Source of the DNA: an uncultured Pseudoteredinibacter sp.
GTDB taxonomy: Bacteria; Pseudomonadota; Gammaproteobacteria; Pseudomonadales; Cellvibrionaceae
Direction of reading: 5' to 3'
DNA: 64,000 bases
Assembly: GCF_947502065.1 (NCBI RefSeq)
Contig: NZ_CANMYE010000001.1
Span: 806,001 to 870,000, forward strand
Positions 40,801 to 45,305 of the stretch are shown here, piece by piece. Under the pieces are notes generated by a model. It did not search any database and was not told the DNA's origin. It worked only from the letters and a program-made list of their open reading frames with translations. The position numbers were made by a program, and so were the translations under genes. How positions within the stretch are numbered: position 1 is the stretch's first letter; every line of letters begins with the position of its first letter.

Positions 40801-41182
40801 ATTTAATGACAGCATTGCAGGCTTAATGGAAGAGCAGGAAGAGTTATTTCCAAATCATGCTGGGGCTTTAAAAGAGGTTGTTAGCCAAGGGGCTGTTGAT
40901 CACGCTGGCGAGTTAAAAGAGTTTGAGACTCTGGGGTTCGATGATGTTTTGGATTTGGCGGGGAGTGACATCATTGCTTTGAGCCCACTGTTGGGCGCGA
41001 GTAATGAAGGTGTTACCCAACTGCCGGCTAATGTAGAAGCTGAGAATACCTCCGTGATGCTAGCCTCTGAATCTCTTTCTTTAGCTGACGGTTTAGAAGG
41101 GCCAGATGTGGAAGAATTAGCTTACCTAGTCGATGACAGTCTCGATGTGTTACAGAGCCAGCCTGACATTTTGTTTTACTAA
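25853..41182 (+). CDS. Giant secreted repeat protein (5109 aa), probable type I-secreted adhesin
   Basis: One uninterrupted 15.3-kb gene. Residues about 1-185: no Sec signal; the start GAIVGVVVEA.. and ITLGDTIVVGEEAST recall N-terminal modules of LapA-like adhesins. About 186-3780: 18 tandem units of roughly 199 residues, Ala/Asp/Val-rich, each with LLGDVVD, ADAVQEVMNAA, LDSLGITGVTDENL and VDSYQTILDAADG. About 3785-4185: repeats ending in DGxFxVTW. About 4190-4310: a cadherin/VCBS-like domain (DEDTTVTADVLANDSDPQGD). About 4385-4700: calcium-binding TSP3-like runs (DTDNDGVANDSDLDDDNDG) around five propeller-like units (NNDGTKLYLVG). The end has LDLDGDGIETLS and EF-like loops, as in many type I-secreted proteins. 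No RTX nonapeptide array and no secretion genes are nearby. Adhesion or biofilm function is inferred. Confidence 0.85.
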   Translation: MDEQPAHSDLGAIVGVVVEATNDVQNMPLAHPLVEGSHITLGDTIVVGEEASTNLQLFKIGTLILGPGLSLRIDKELLLRLQETPSKVLAPGLEFIHSEQESNTSPLGLRFERNDSFDSILNSLVFKGIDTEGLGGQGGNGLQGTDDSTPFYFYIERLDGPIERSGVDDPDSVNRPPLNNGEEHAGLSIITAAAEENTATETTPPVSVYEDIQIQGVDVSNIDSINSALNTIEVEGASVDSVPEVQALVDSFNVVLNSADGSDDDDPNPSQDDYARIGVTGVDSDVEESLLGDVIDILQRDDVNLVEKLQGLADAVQAIMDAAAGTPGLPSQEQLERLGIDGVDGSNLPAVQKAIEGSADDGSEVSRLDDLQDLVNAAIAEAAEAAEAAEATETEEALSIIMSAAENDSATDQTPTLSTYESLGISGLNSGNLASLNSVLNTLAVNAQAVNTKAKIQDLLDSYAVILNAADGVDDDDQKASLNDYSRIGINGVDTAVEQSLLGDVIDIKTKNDVDTTNKLQALADTVQAIMDAAAGAESVPSKNQIASLGIEGVSDENLNVVQEAIQNSADDGSDVASLDDLKALIAAAIASFVEPVDPIILDPLDIISAAAQNNTATNFNPSLQDYNDVGVTGVSNTNLAAINSVLNTNLVDGAAVDSSAKIQAIVDSYQAILDAADGVDDDDPKPSIADYNKLGLVNIDSVPELDLLGDVIDIKNSSDVDSASELQVLVDAVQAVMDGAAGAPGTPSRAELESLTISGVTDNNIVAVQNAIAATADDGTDVNSLPALQSLVDNAAAAVVTALNIIVTAAENDTANASSPGLNDYLSIGVTGVNASNLAAINSVLNTAAVNGAAVDTTLEVQALVDSYALVLAAADGTDNDAPKPSQADYARLGITGVDSDSEQSLLGDVVDIKSNVEVDSAAELQALADAVQAVMDSAAGNLGTPSRAELESLSITGVTDANLNAVQNAIQNTLDDGSQVNTIPALQILITNTINNVGNALSVITTAAETNTASDSSPSLQNYTDVGVTGVNSSNLAAINSALNTAAVNGAAVDTAAEIQTLVDSYQAILDAADGTADNAIDPIASDYSNIGITGVDTAVELNLLGDVVDASDTVDVDTATEVQTLADAVQEVMNAASGSAGTPTKAQLDSLGITGVTDENLVAVQDAIQGTIDDGTAVDTLVELQSLVTAATAAVSNAITIIRDAAENNNATAISPTAQNYIDATVTGVTGANLAAVNSILNTAAINGAAVDTAAEIQALVDSYQTILNAADGIDDDDPKPGLADYNNLGLTNIDSVPELDLLGDVIDIKNTTDVDSASELHVLVDAVQAVMDGAAGTPGTPSRAELESLTISGVTDDNIVAVQNAIAATADDGTDVNSLPALQSLVDNAAAAVVTALNIIVTAAENDTANASSPGLNDYLSIGVTGVNASNLAAINSVLNTAAVNGAAVDTTLEVQALVDSYALVLAAADGTDNDAPKPSQADYSRLGITGVDSASEQSLLGDVVDIKSNAEVDSAAELQALADAVRAVMDSAAGNLGTPSRAELESLSITGVTDANLNAVQNAIQNTLDDGSQVNTIPALQILITNTINNVGGALSVITTAAETNTASDSSPSLQNYTDVGVTGVNSSNLAAINSALNTAAVNGAAVDTAAEIQALVDSYQTILDAADGTADNAADPVSADYSNIGITGVDTAVELNLLGDVVDASDAVDVDTAVEVQALANAVQEVMNAASGSAGTPTKAQLDSLGITGVTDENLSTVQNAIQATLDDGTAVDTLVELQALVSGVASTISAAISIISDAAENDNATATSPSVQNYIDATVTGVNGANLAAINTALNTAAVNGVAVDTAAEIQAVVDSYQTILDAADGTADNAADPVTSDYSNIGITGVDTAVELNLLGDVIDASNTVDVDSAVEVQALADAVQEVMNAASGSAGTPTKAQLDSLGITGVTDENLAAVQNAIQATLDDGTAVDTLVELQALVSGVASTVSGAITIISNAAENDNATATSPSVQNYIDATVTGVTGANLAAINTALNTVAINGVAVDTAAEIQALVDSYQTILDAADGTADNAADPVSADYSNIGITGVDTAVELNLLGDVVDASDAVDVDTAVEVQALANAVQEVMNAASGSAGTPTKAQLDSLGITGVTTDNLATIQNAIQATIDDGTAVDTLVELQALVTGVVSAASAAITIIRDAAENNNATAISPTAQNYLDATVTGVTGANLAAINSALNTAAVNGVAVDTAAEIQAVVDSYQTILDAADGTADNAADPVSADYSNIGITGVDTTVELNLLGDVVDASDTVDVDSAVEVQALANAVQEVMNAANGGAGTPTKAQLDSLGVTGVTDENLAAVQNAIQATLDDGTGVDTLVELQALVSGVALTVSGAISIISDAAENDNATATSPSVQNYLDATVTGVTGANLAAINTALNTVAINGMAVDTAAEIQTLVDSYQTILDAADGTADNAADPVSADYSNIGITGVDTAVELNLLGDVVDASDTVDVDSAIEVQALADAVQEVMNAASGSAGTPTKAQLDSLGITGVTDENLAAVQNAIQATLDDGTAVDTLVELQALVTGVVSAASAAITIIRDAAENNNATAISPTAQNYLDATVTGVTGANLAAINSALNTAAVNGVAVDTAAEIQAVVDSYQTILDAADGTADNAADPVSADYSNIGVAGVDTAVELNLLGDVTDASDTFDVDTAVEVQALANAVQEVMNAASGSAGTPTKAQLDSLGITGVTDENLAAVQNAIQATLDDGTAVDTLVELQALVSGVASTVSSAITIISDAAENDNATATSPSVQNYLDATVTGVTGANLAAINTALNTVAINGLAVDTAAEIQALVDSYQTILDAADGTADNAADPVSADYSNIGITGVDTAVELNLLGDVIDASDTVDVDTAVEVQAMANAVQEVMNAASGSAGTPTKAQLDSLGITGVTDENLSTVQNAIQATLDDGTAVDTLVELQALVTGVASTISAAISIISDAAENDNATATSPSVQNYIDATVTGVNGANLAAINTVLNTVAVNGLAVDTAAEIQAVVDSYQTILDAADGTADNAADPVSADYSNIGVTGVDTAVELNLLGDVIDASDTVDVDTAVEVQALADVVQEVMNAASGSAGTPTKAQLDSLGITGVTDENLSTIQNAIQATVDDGTAVDTLVELQALVTGVVSTINTAISIISNAAENDNATATSPSVQNYIDATVTGVTGANLAAINTALNTATVNGATVDTAAEIQALVDSYQTILSAADGTADNAADPAAADYSNIGITSVDTAVELNLLGDVVDASDAVDVDTAIEVQALADAVQEVMNAAGGAGATPTKAQLDSLGITGVTDENLFAVQNAIQATLDDGTAVDTLVELQALVTGVASAISGAISIISNAAENNNATAISPGVQNYLDATVTGVNGTNLGAINTALNTATVNGAAVDTAAEIQALVNSYQTILDAADGTADNAADPVASDYSNIGITGVDTAVELNLLGDVVDASDTVDVDTAIEVQALADAVQEVMNAANGSTGTPTKAQLDSLGITGVTTDNLAAIQSAIQASIDDGTAVDTLVELQALVTGVASTISAAITIISDAAENNNATATSPTVQNYLDVGASNANATNLSAINSALNSSAVNGAAVDTAVEIQALVNSYATILNAADGNDDDDTNPSQADYSRIGVTGVDTAQEESLLGDVVDIKANADVDTVAEVQALADAVQAVMDAASGTLGVPSKADLELLGITGVTDPNMPAIQTLLRSTLDDGSELDTLLKLQTKIDSLGQAPETTGEVLRFTESTGLGVVQAIEFEARDALPGNQLSSQISVFEDGSYAVTYQGIILPAGTNVGFFQKYDDVGVKVPPEKSVIGAQAYTQTAVLNDGNLVITSGNFAGNSSFRIYNSDGDPEGLEVAVPGGASDFRAVDIKALSDGGFIITTEHTGTAVNKIAMVTKYNKDGVPQSTINIDRVDTGADILLRSPSVVELENGDIRITWAEQDTGIDRSKIYTNTIDSNGNLGTPELLYSGVYEFPKPAITLLDDGGYIMTWRDAWVVSPPAFHIYAQVFNADGSARSSAIQVSNVGWVETTILAQDFSTVVLENGNIAITWEQVLDNGSSTVIGDVNVMVRILAPDGTPLGDPFSVHDNSAGERAAPNIEAMPDGSFMVTWVSYTSSKDSGEIILRRFEADGSPYTGLKHRIDEDTTVTADVLANDSDPQGDTLSITKINGQAAASGEIITILDTDGLTVIGQAQIVANKLVFTPGNELDKLAVGESKSIAIEYTVSDGTFETLTTATLDVAGANDAPVITVINDTLVSGQPNYVVANIQDIDNGSDLNQSTFSALNGTVAIAVNGDVIYTPNLGFSGADTLTITAIDETGAQTQQNIPITLGGDTDNDGVANDSDLDDDNDGILDVNEQGSNVGDNVYNVFSATVDQSYSISNEDSSPTGMIFNNDGTKLYLVGLNSVAVSEYEVTTPYDLSSITLINTFSTSTQESQPQGIVFNNDGSKMFIVGSADDEVNEYDLSVSFDTTSASFTAFHSISGQEFAPEGIRFSPDGMRLFIIGSNGDEVNQFSLASPYNVGSRSFDTAFSVLGEETVASGMAFNHDGTVLYIIGYQNDEVNVYQLETPYSMSGNIQHSGIFSVADQDTEPKDITFNNDGTRMFVLGRTGGDITVYDIQEGIVTNDIDGDGIINALDLDSDNDGIADNIEAQATASYIAPSATFTDIDNDGLDDAYDADTASTDAVASQGLNPVNTDGDARDDYLDTNSDNDDKLDSVESGIAPTSDATYADVNGSQNTGAAGLTDSGGDAEVDFRDATVTPLILDLDGDGIETLSIDYGVKFDGDADGDLDSVGWVAPDDGLLVRDINNDGLINDASELFGSSTRKTDGTRANDGFDALANLDSNSDGVIDAEDEAFTELQVWQDSNANGIVDDLELRTLNEVGVTQLGLDAEKVSIDNNGNTIGLRASYLDSQGTEKELVDVWFEFNDSIAGLMEEQEELFPNHAGALKEVVSQGAVDHAGELKEFETLGFDDVLDLAGSDIIALSPLLGASNEGVTQLPANVEAENTSVMLASESLSLADGLEGPDVEELAYLVDDSLDVLQSQPDILFY
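26407..37190 (+). repeat. 18 tandem in-frame repeats of about 597 bp in the giant gene
   Basis: The AAENxxAT block marks each unit; units start near 26.4, 27.05, 27.68, 28.27, 28.87, 29.47, 30.07, 30.67, 31.27, 31.86, 32.46, 33.06, 33.65, 34.25, 34.85, 35.44, 36.04 and 36.64 kb. The first three are divergent. Later ones include long near-identical stretches at offsets of exactly 1194 bp (32461 and 33655; 30821 and 32015) and 1791 bp (28261 and 30052), that is, two- and three-unit block duplications. All length changes keep frame. Confidence 0.9.
26990..27024 (+). repeat. GCTGCTGAA microsatellite coding for an Ala/Glu run
   Basis: About four copies of a 9-bp unit in the giant gene encode repeated EAA between repeat units 1 and 2. 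Copy-number change would keep the frame, so it alters linker length rather than switching expression. Confidence 0.7.
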
Positions 41183-41312
41183 TAAGGTTTTTAAGGGTTA
41201 CTTTTTACCCATCTGCTTTTATTCATAAAGTTGGGCTACCACAAGCGCTAGCTATTGCTATCACTGTTTTGATTAAGACGATTTAATTTATTATAAGTTG
41301 CTTCGAGAAAGG

Positions 41313-41339
41313 AAAAAGGCCGCAAATTTGGCGGCCTTT
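41313..41339. terminator. Rho-independent terminator, probably bidirectional
   Basis: AAAGGCCGC and GCGGCCTTT form a perfect 9-bp stem around a 7-base loop; T- and A-rich flanks serve both strands. It separates the giant gene from the small minus-strand gene at 41461. Confidence 0.8.
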
Positions 41340-41460
41340 AATTATTGTTATTAAAACGATCAGGACTCCGGTTTTGCTCCGGTACTGCTACTTGTTCCGG
41401 TATTGCACTTGTGCTCGATTACAGCGTTGAGCTCATTGCAGCGGTGATTGGAGAGCGCTG

Positions 41461-41631
41461 CTAACGCACTGTGACAATGCACTTTCCGGCTTCAATATCG
41501 TGGGTCACCTTGGTGACATAGTAGTGAACATCTTCCATGACTAAGCTTTCTCCCCTTGATGGTACAGCAGGCATAAGAACGTCTTTTAACGCCATGCCCG
41601 AAAGTTCCACCTCAATCGTTATGGGTACCAT
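41461..41631 (-). CDS. Small hypothetical protein, 56 aa
   Basis: Product starts MVPITIEVELSGMALKDVLM and ends with GKCIVTVR, with a compact strand-rich pattern (GESLVMEDVHYYVTKVTHD). The ATG at 41631 has AGGA six bases upstream; longer in-frame starts at 41670 and 41691 lack this. Codon use is regular and a terminator lies downstream, so I think it is a real gene. No known family; the sequence has the look of a small single-domain protein rather than a toxin. Confidence 0.55.
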   Translation of the reverse strand: MVPITIEVELSGMALKDVLMPAVPSRGESLVMEDVHYYVTKVTHDIEAGKCIVTVR

Positions 41632-41691
41632 AGTATTTCCTAAATCAAACAGTATTTCTCTGCTTACCATTCCTATTCTGGCTCGGCACAA

Positions 41692-42166
41692 AACCCGTGG
41701 GTGAGCAGGGCGCGCATTCTACAAGAAAGAACTGGCTAAAAACCAATCAAATTTGCTCGAATGTTGCCTTGGGTGCCATTTATGTGATTTTTGCTTTTTT
41801 ATGTCGGAAAAATAGAGAATTTGAGTCAATAATTCTAATCACTTACAAATTCATCTTGCGTTTGACTCGTTTTAGCACGCTGTTAATTGGCAAAAATCTA
41901 GAACTGCAGTAGCGTTGTTTGAATTCTTTGCGTAGGCCGTAGGCTGTATTGCCCAATGTTAAATGAGTGGTTATTTATTTCTCAGTTATTGGGCTGGCCT
42001 TTGACGCTCACCTCAACTGATAATATCAGCGGCCTAATAACACTAGTTTAAGTTTAAGTTTAAATTCAAGTTTAAGTTCAAATTTTTATATCTGTTTTGT
42101 TTCTATTAGGTGATGCGTTTGTTTATATTCCACATCATCTACCCATAATAAAGTGAATGTATCCTG
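41692..42166. other. Intergenic region with a hexamer repeat
   Basis: No supported gene. From 42045 to 42087 the sequence is built of imperfect AGTTTA/AAGTTC hexamers (about seven copies), about 80 bp before the molybdenum hydroxylase genes. Copy-number change there could move the promoter spacing; this is speculation. Confidence 0.5.
42045..42087 (+). repeat. Imperfect AAGTTT hexamer tandem repeat
   Basis: Successive AGTTTA, AGTTTA, AGTTTA, AATTCA, AGTTTA, AGTTCA, AATTTT units. Such short tandem repeats upstream of genes are prone to slippage. Confidence 0.7.
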
Positions 42167-42628
42167 ATGATTACTCTGACAGTAAACCAAAAAACACACA
42201 CTTTTGACGCGGATGAAAATATGCCCTTATTGTGGGCATTACGCGATGTATTACAGCTTAGTGGTACTAAGTATGGCTGCGGCAAAGGTTTATGTGGTGC
42301 GTGCACCGTGCATCTAGATGGTGTGGCTATACGCTCTTGTTCGATCCCACTTTCGGCGCTCGATGGACAAGCGATTACAACCATCGAGGGTTTGTCTGTT
42401 GATGGCTCACACCCCGTGCAGCAAGCATGGCAGGACATTAATGTTCCTCAATGCGGCTATTGTCAGCCTGGTCAGATCATGAGTGCAGCGGCTTTACTGG
42501 CTCATAATGCAATGCCGAGTGATGACGATATAGATAATGCTATGAGCGGTAACATTTGCCGCTGCGGTACCTACCCGCGTATTAAGCAAGCCATTAAAAA
42601 TGTAGCTAAATCTGGGCAGGAGCAGTAA
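42167..42628 (+). CDS. [2Fe-2S] subunit of a xanthine-dehydrogenase-family hydroxylase (IorA-like)
   Basis: Small electron-transfer subunit, 153 residues, carrying two [2Fe-2S] clusters. The N-terminal ferredoxin-like domain shows the C-x4-C-x2-C pattern in [16 protein letters not shown] with a fourth Cys in IRSCSIPL; the C-terminal helical domain has [11 protein letters not shown] and [12 protein letters not shown]. This is the pattern of IorA, the small subunit of isoquinoline 1-oxidoreductase and related two-subunit enzymes. The molybdenum subunit gene follows after 2 bp. No FAD subunit gene is present, so electrons likely pass to a membrane cytochrome as in Ior-type enzymes. Confidence 0.9.
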   Translation: MITLTVNQKTHTFDADENMPLLWALRDVLQLSGTKYGCGKGLCGACTVHLDGVAIRSCSIPLSALDGQAITTIEGLSVDGSHPVQQAWQDINVPQCGYCQPGQIMSAAALLAHNAMPSDDDIDNAMSGNICRCGTYPRIKQAIKNVAKSGQEQ

Positions 42629-42630
42629 TC

Positions 42631-44904
42631 ATGAGTGAACAAAAACGAAACGATGTTAGCCTGCTGAATCGACGCCAGTTTTTACATGCCAGTGGTGTGG
42701 CCGGTAGTGGTTTGTTATTGGGGGCACCTTTGCTGCAAGCAAAACCTTCAGCAGTTCCTATGGATGTGCTCAGTGGTGCTAAGAGTAGTAGTGGCGATTT
42801 TTTGCGTTTGAATTTATTCGTCGAGCTCGCTTTAGATGGTACCGTTAGAATTGTATGTCACCGCTCGGAAATGGGGCAGGGGATTCGCACCGGTTTGCCG
42901 CAAGTTTTAGCCGATGAGATGGGTGCAGATTGGAGCAAAGTTCAGGTGATTCAAGGGCAGGCGAATCGTGAGTACGGATCGCAAAATACGGATGGCTCGC
43001 GCAGTGTGCGTGATTTCTATTTGCCCATGCGAAAAATGGGCGCCGCTGCCCGCGAAATGCTGCGCCAAGCTGCAGCTAAAAAATGGGCTGTTGAAATTAG
43101 TCAAATCAAGGTTGAAGACCATCAAGTAAGTGACGGCAAAAACACCGCAACATTTGCTGAAATGGCGACATTGGCTGCCCAGCAAAAGCTGCCCAATTTA
43201 GACTCTTTGCAGCTCAAGGCAAAAAAGGATTTCAATTATATCGGCAAGCCTTTGGATGGTATTGATGTGCCGGCTTTTGTTCAGGGTAAAGCTGAATTTG
43301 GTGTCGATGTAGAGCTTGCCGATATGGTGCACGCCAGTATTGAGCGCAGCCCTGTTCTGGGTGGTAAATTATTATCGCTAGATGATAAAGAAGCGTTGGC
43401 AGTGCCAGGGGTCATTCGTGTAGAACGGATTCAGGGCCGGCCTTTGCCCGCTGCCTTTAATGCGATTGAAGGTGTAGCGGTTATTGCCAGTAATACTTGG
43501 GCGGCGCAACAAGGGCGCAAAAAACTCAAATTAAAATGGGACTTAGCTGCGAATCAATCGCACGCATCAGAGAGTTACAATAAAGCCTTGGCCGCAAGTC
43601 ATGACGTAGATGAAGGAAGCTTGAAACTCTTTGAGCAGGGCGATGTGCAAAAGGCGTTTCAAGTTGCTGAGCATGTTATCGAAGCGAGCTATTTTGTGCC
43701 GTATTTGGCGCATGCCTCTATGGAGCCACCAGCGGCCACTGCAATATTTAAAGATGGTCATTGCGAGGTTTGGGCGTGTAGTCAAACGCCACAATCTGCT
43801 CAGCGCCAAGTGGCGGGCAGCCTTGGTATAAAACCGGAAAACGTGACGGTGCATGTGACGTATTTAGGTGGAGGTTTTGGTCGTAAATCGAAGCCCGATT
43901 TTGTGGCCGAGGCAGCTTTGCTGGCCAAGCAAATTGGCAAGCCAGTAAAAGTTACTTGGAGTCGTGAAGACGATATTCGCCATGATTACTTGCATGCGGT
44001 TTGTGACACCCGGCTAAAAGTGGGCTTGGATAAGTCGGGCAAAATTACCGCTTGGCAGGGCAGTGCCGCTTTGCCATCCATTGGCTCGACTTTTGGTCCG
44101 GCTGATAGCATGGCGGGCTGGGAATTGGATCAGGGCTTTACGGATTTCCCTTTTGAGGTTGCTAATGTTGAACTGCATCGTCGTAAAATAAATGCCCATA
44201 TGCGCATTGGGTGGCTACGCTCTGTAATTAATATCCCGATGGCGTTTGCCAATGGCAGTTTGATGGGGGAGCTTGCGGCAGCTGCTAAGATGGATGCTAA
44301 AGCTTTCTGGTTGCAATCGATTGGTCAAGATCGCTCGATCAAGCCGCGCTTACCCAGTTACAGTAATTATGGCAAAAACATTGCCGAATACCCGAACGAT
44401 ACGGCTAGAGCGAAAGCCGTCATCGAAAAAGTTTGCGCAAAAGCGGGCTGGGATGATCCCCGTGAGGTAGGGGTTGGATTTGGTCTTTCCTATCATTATA
44501 GCTTTTTAGCCCACGTGGCTGTGGTTGCCAAGGTTGTTATGGATGGAAAGTCGCCGAAGATCTTGTCTCTGTATTGTGTGGCAGATGCGGGGCAGCTGGT
44601 GAATCCTGATCGGGTTAAATCGCAGTTAGAAGGTGCGATGATCTTTGGTACGAGCATTGCCATGTATAGTGAAATTACGACTAAGGATGGCATGGTTGAG
44701 CAGGGGAATTTCGATGGCTATCGATTAGCGCGAATGAATGAATGCCCTGATATCCATATTGATATCGTTGAAGCTGATGATGCTCCGCGTGGTGTTGGCG
44801 AGCCTGGGGTTCCGCCTGTGGCGCCAGCTATCATTAATGCTATAGCTGATGCTGGTGGGCCGAGAATTCGTCGTTTACCCGTGGCGAAGACTTTACCAGT
44901 CTGA
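42631..44904 (+). CDS. Molybdenum-cofactor subunit, IorB-like aldehyde/heterocycle hydroxylase
   Basis: Large subunit (757 residues) of the molybdenum hydroxylase family, with a Tat signal (NRRQFLHASGVAGSGLLLGAP, about residues 11-31), so the enzyme works in the periplasm and carries its Fe-S partner along. Family segments include CHRSEMGQGIRTGLPQVLADE, YVP-like HASMEPPAATA, GGGFGRKSKPDFVAEAA and, at the end, GVGEPGVPPVAPAI, where the glutamate is the catalytic base in this family. Substrate is unknown (isoquinoline, aldehydes and nicotinate-type rings are all served by relatives). The last 45 bp are duplicated in the following spacer. Maturation factors are not in the window. Confidence 0.88.
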   Translation: MSEQKRNDVSLLNRRQFLHASGVAGSGLLLGAPLLQAKPSAVPMDVLSGAKSSSGDFLRLNLFVELALDGTVRIVCHRSEMGQGIRTGLPQVLADEMGADWSKVQVIQGQANREYGSQNTDGSRSVRDFYLPMRKMGAAAREMLRQAAAKKWAVEISQIKVEDHQVSDGKNTATFAEMATLAAQQKLPNLDSLQLKAKKDFNYIGKPLDGIDVPAFVQGKAEFGVDVELADMVHASIERSPVLGGKLLSLDDKEALAVPGVIRVERIQGRPLPAAFNAIEGVAVIASNTWAAQQGRKKLKLKWDLAANQSHASESYNKALAASHDVDEGSLKLFEQGDVQKAFQVAEHVIEASYFVPYLAHASMEPPAATAIFKDGHCEVWACSQTPQSAQRQVAGSLGIKPENVTVHVTYLGGGFGRKSKPDFVAEAALLAKQIGKPVKVTWSREDDIRHDYLHAVCDTRLKVGLDKSGKITAWQGSAALPSIGSTFGPADSMAGWELDQGFTDFPFEVANVELHRRKINAHMRIGWLRSVINIPMAFANGSLMGELAAAAKMDAKAFWLQSIGQDRSIKPRLPSYSNYGKNIAEYPNDTARAKAVIEKVCAKAGWDDPREVGVGFGLSYHYSFLAHVAVVAKVVMDGKSPKILSLYCVADAGQLVNPDRVKSQLEGAMIFGTSIAMYSEITTKDGMVEQGNFDGYRLARMNECPDIHIDIVEADDAPRGVGEPGVPPVAPAIINAIADAGGPRIRRLPVAKTLPV

Positions 44905-44949
44905 GCTTATATAGAAAGTATAAGCATTGAGATTTGTGCCTTCGATCAA

Positions 44950-44973
44950 GGTCAGATCCCTAGGGATCTGACC
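44950..44973. repeat. 24-bp perfect palindrome, REP-like
   Basis: GGTCAGATCCCT followed directly by its reverse complement AGGGATCTGACC. The GGGTCAGATCCC-type motif resembles recognition sites of REP-associated tyrosine (Y1, IS200-like) transposases, as I recall; no such transposase is in the window. Confidence 0.75.
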
Positions 44974-45080
44974 CTGTTTGTTGGTTAGGTGGGGCGAGAA
45001 TTCCTCGTTTACCCGTGGCGAAGACTTTACCAGTCTGAGTTTAATAGTAGGTAAGAACTTTGAGCTTGGGGCTTCGATGT

Positions 45081-45108
45081 GGGGTCAGATCCCGCGGGAT
45101 CTGACCCC
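45081..45108. repeat. 28-bp perfect palindrome, REP-like
   Basis: GGGGTCAGATCCCG followed by CGGGATCTGACCCC, same core as the palindrome at 44950 with compensating changes in the centre, which argues for selection on the hairpin form. Confidence 0.75.
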
Positions 45109-45165
45109 GGGTTTTGGGACCCTTTATTTGCAGGCTTTACGGTGGTAAAGTTTGCGCCCGAAATT

Positions 45166-45189
45166 AGCCCGCTATTTGCGGGCTTTTTC
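45166..45189 (+). terminator. Rho-independent terminator before thrS
   Basis: AGCCCGC and GCGGGCT pair around a 5-base loop, followed by TTTTT. It ends transcription from the hydroxylase side, 117 bp before the thrS start. Confidence 0.75.
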
Positions 45190-45305
45190 GTGTGAATTTT
45201 GAATATTCTTCTACACTGGTGACTATATTCTATACAGCTTATGGATAACCACCTAAATTAATTCATGTGGCCTTTGGTAGGGGTCACCACTGAAAGGATT
45301 GAACA

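Larger units (their letters stand above)
44856..45108 (+). repeat. Imperfect tandem duplication spanning the 3' end of the IorB-like gene
   Basis: The segment 44861-44975 (end of the gene plus a palindrome) recurs at 44994-45108, offset 133 bp. The gene-end part is nearly identical (TTTACCCGTGGCGAAGACTT in both), the middle is diverged, and each copy ends in the same kind of GATC-centred palindrome. Confidence 0.8.
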
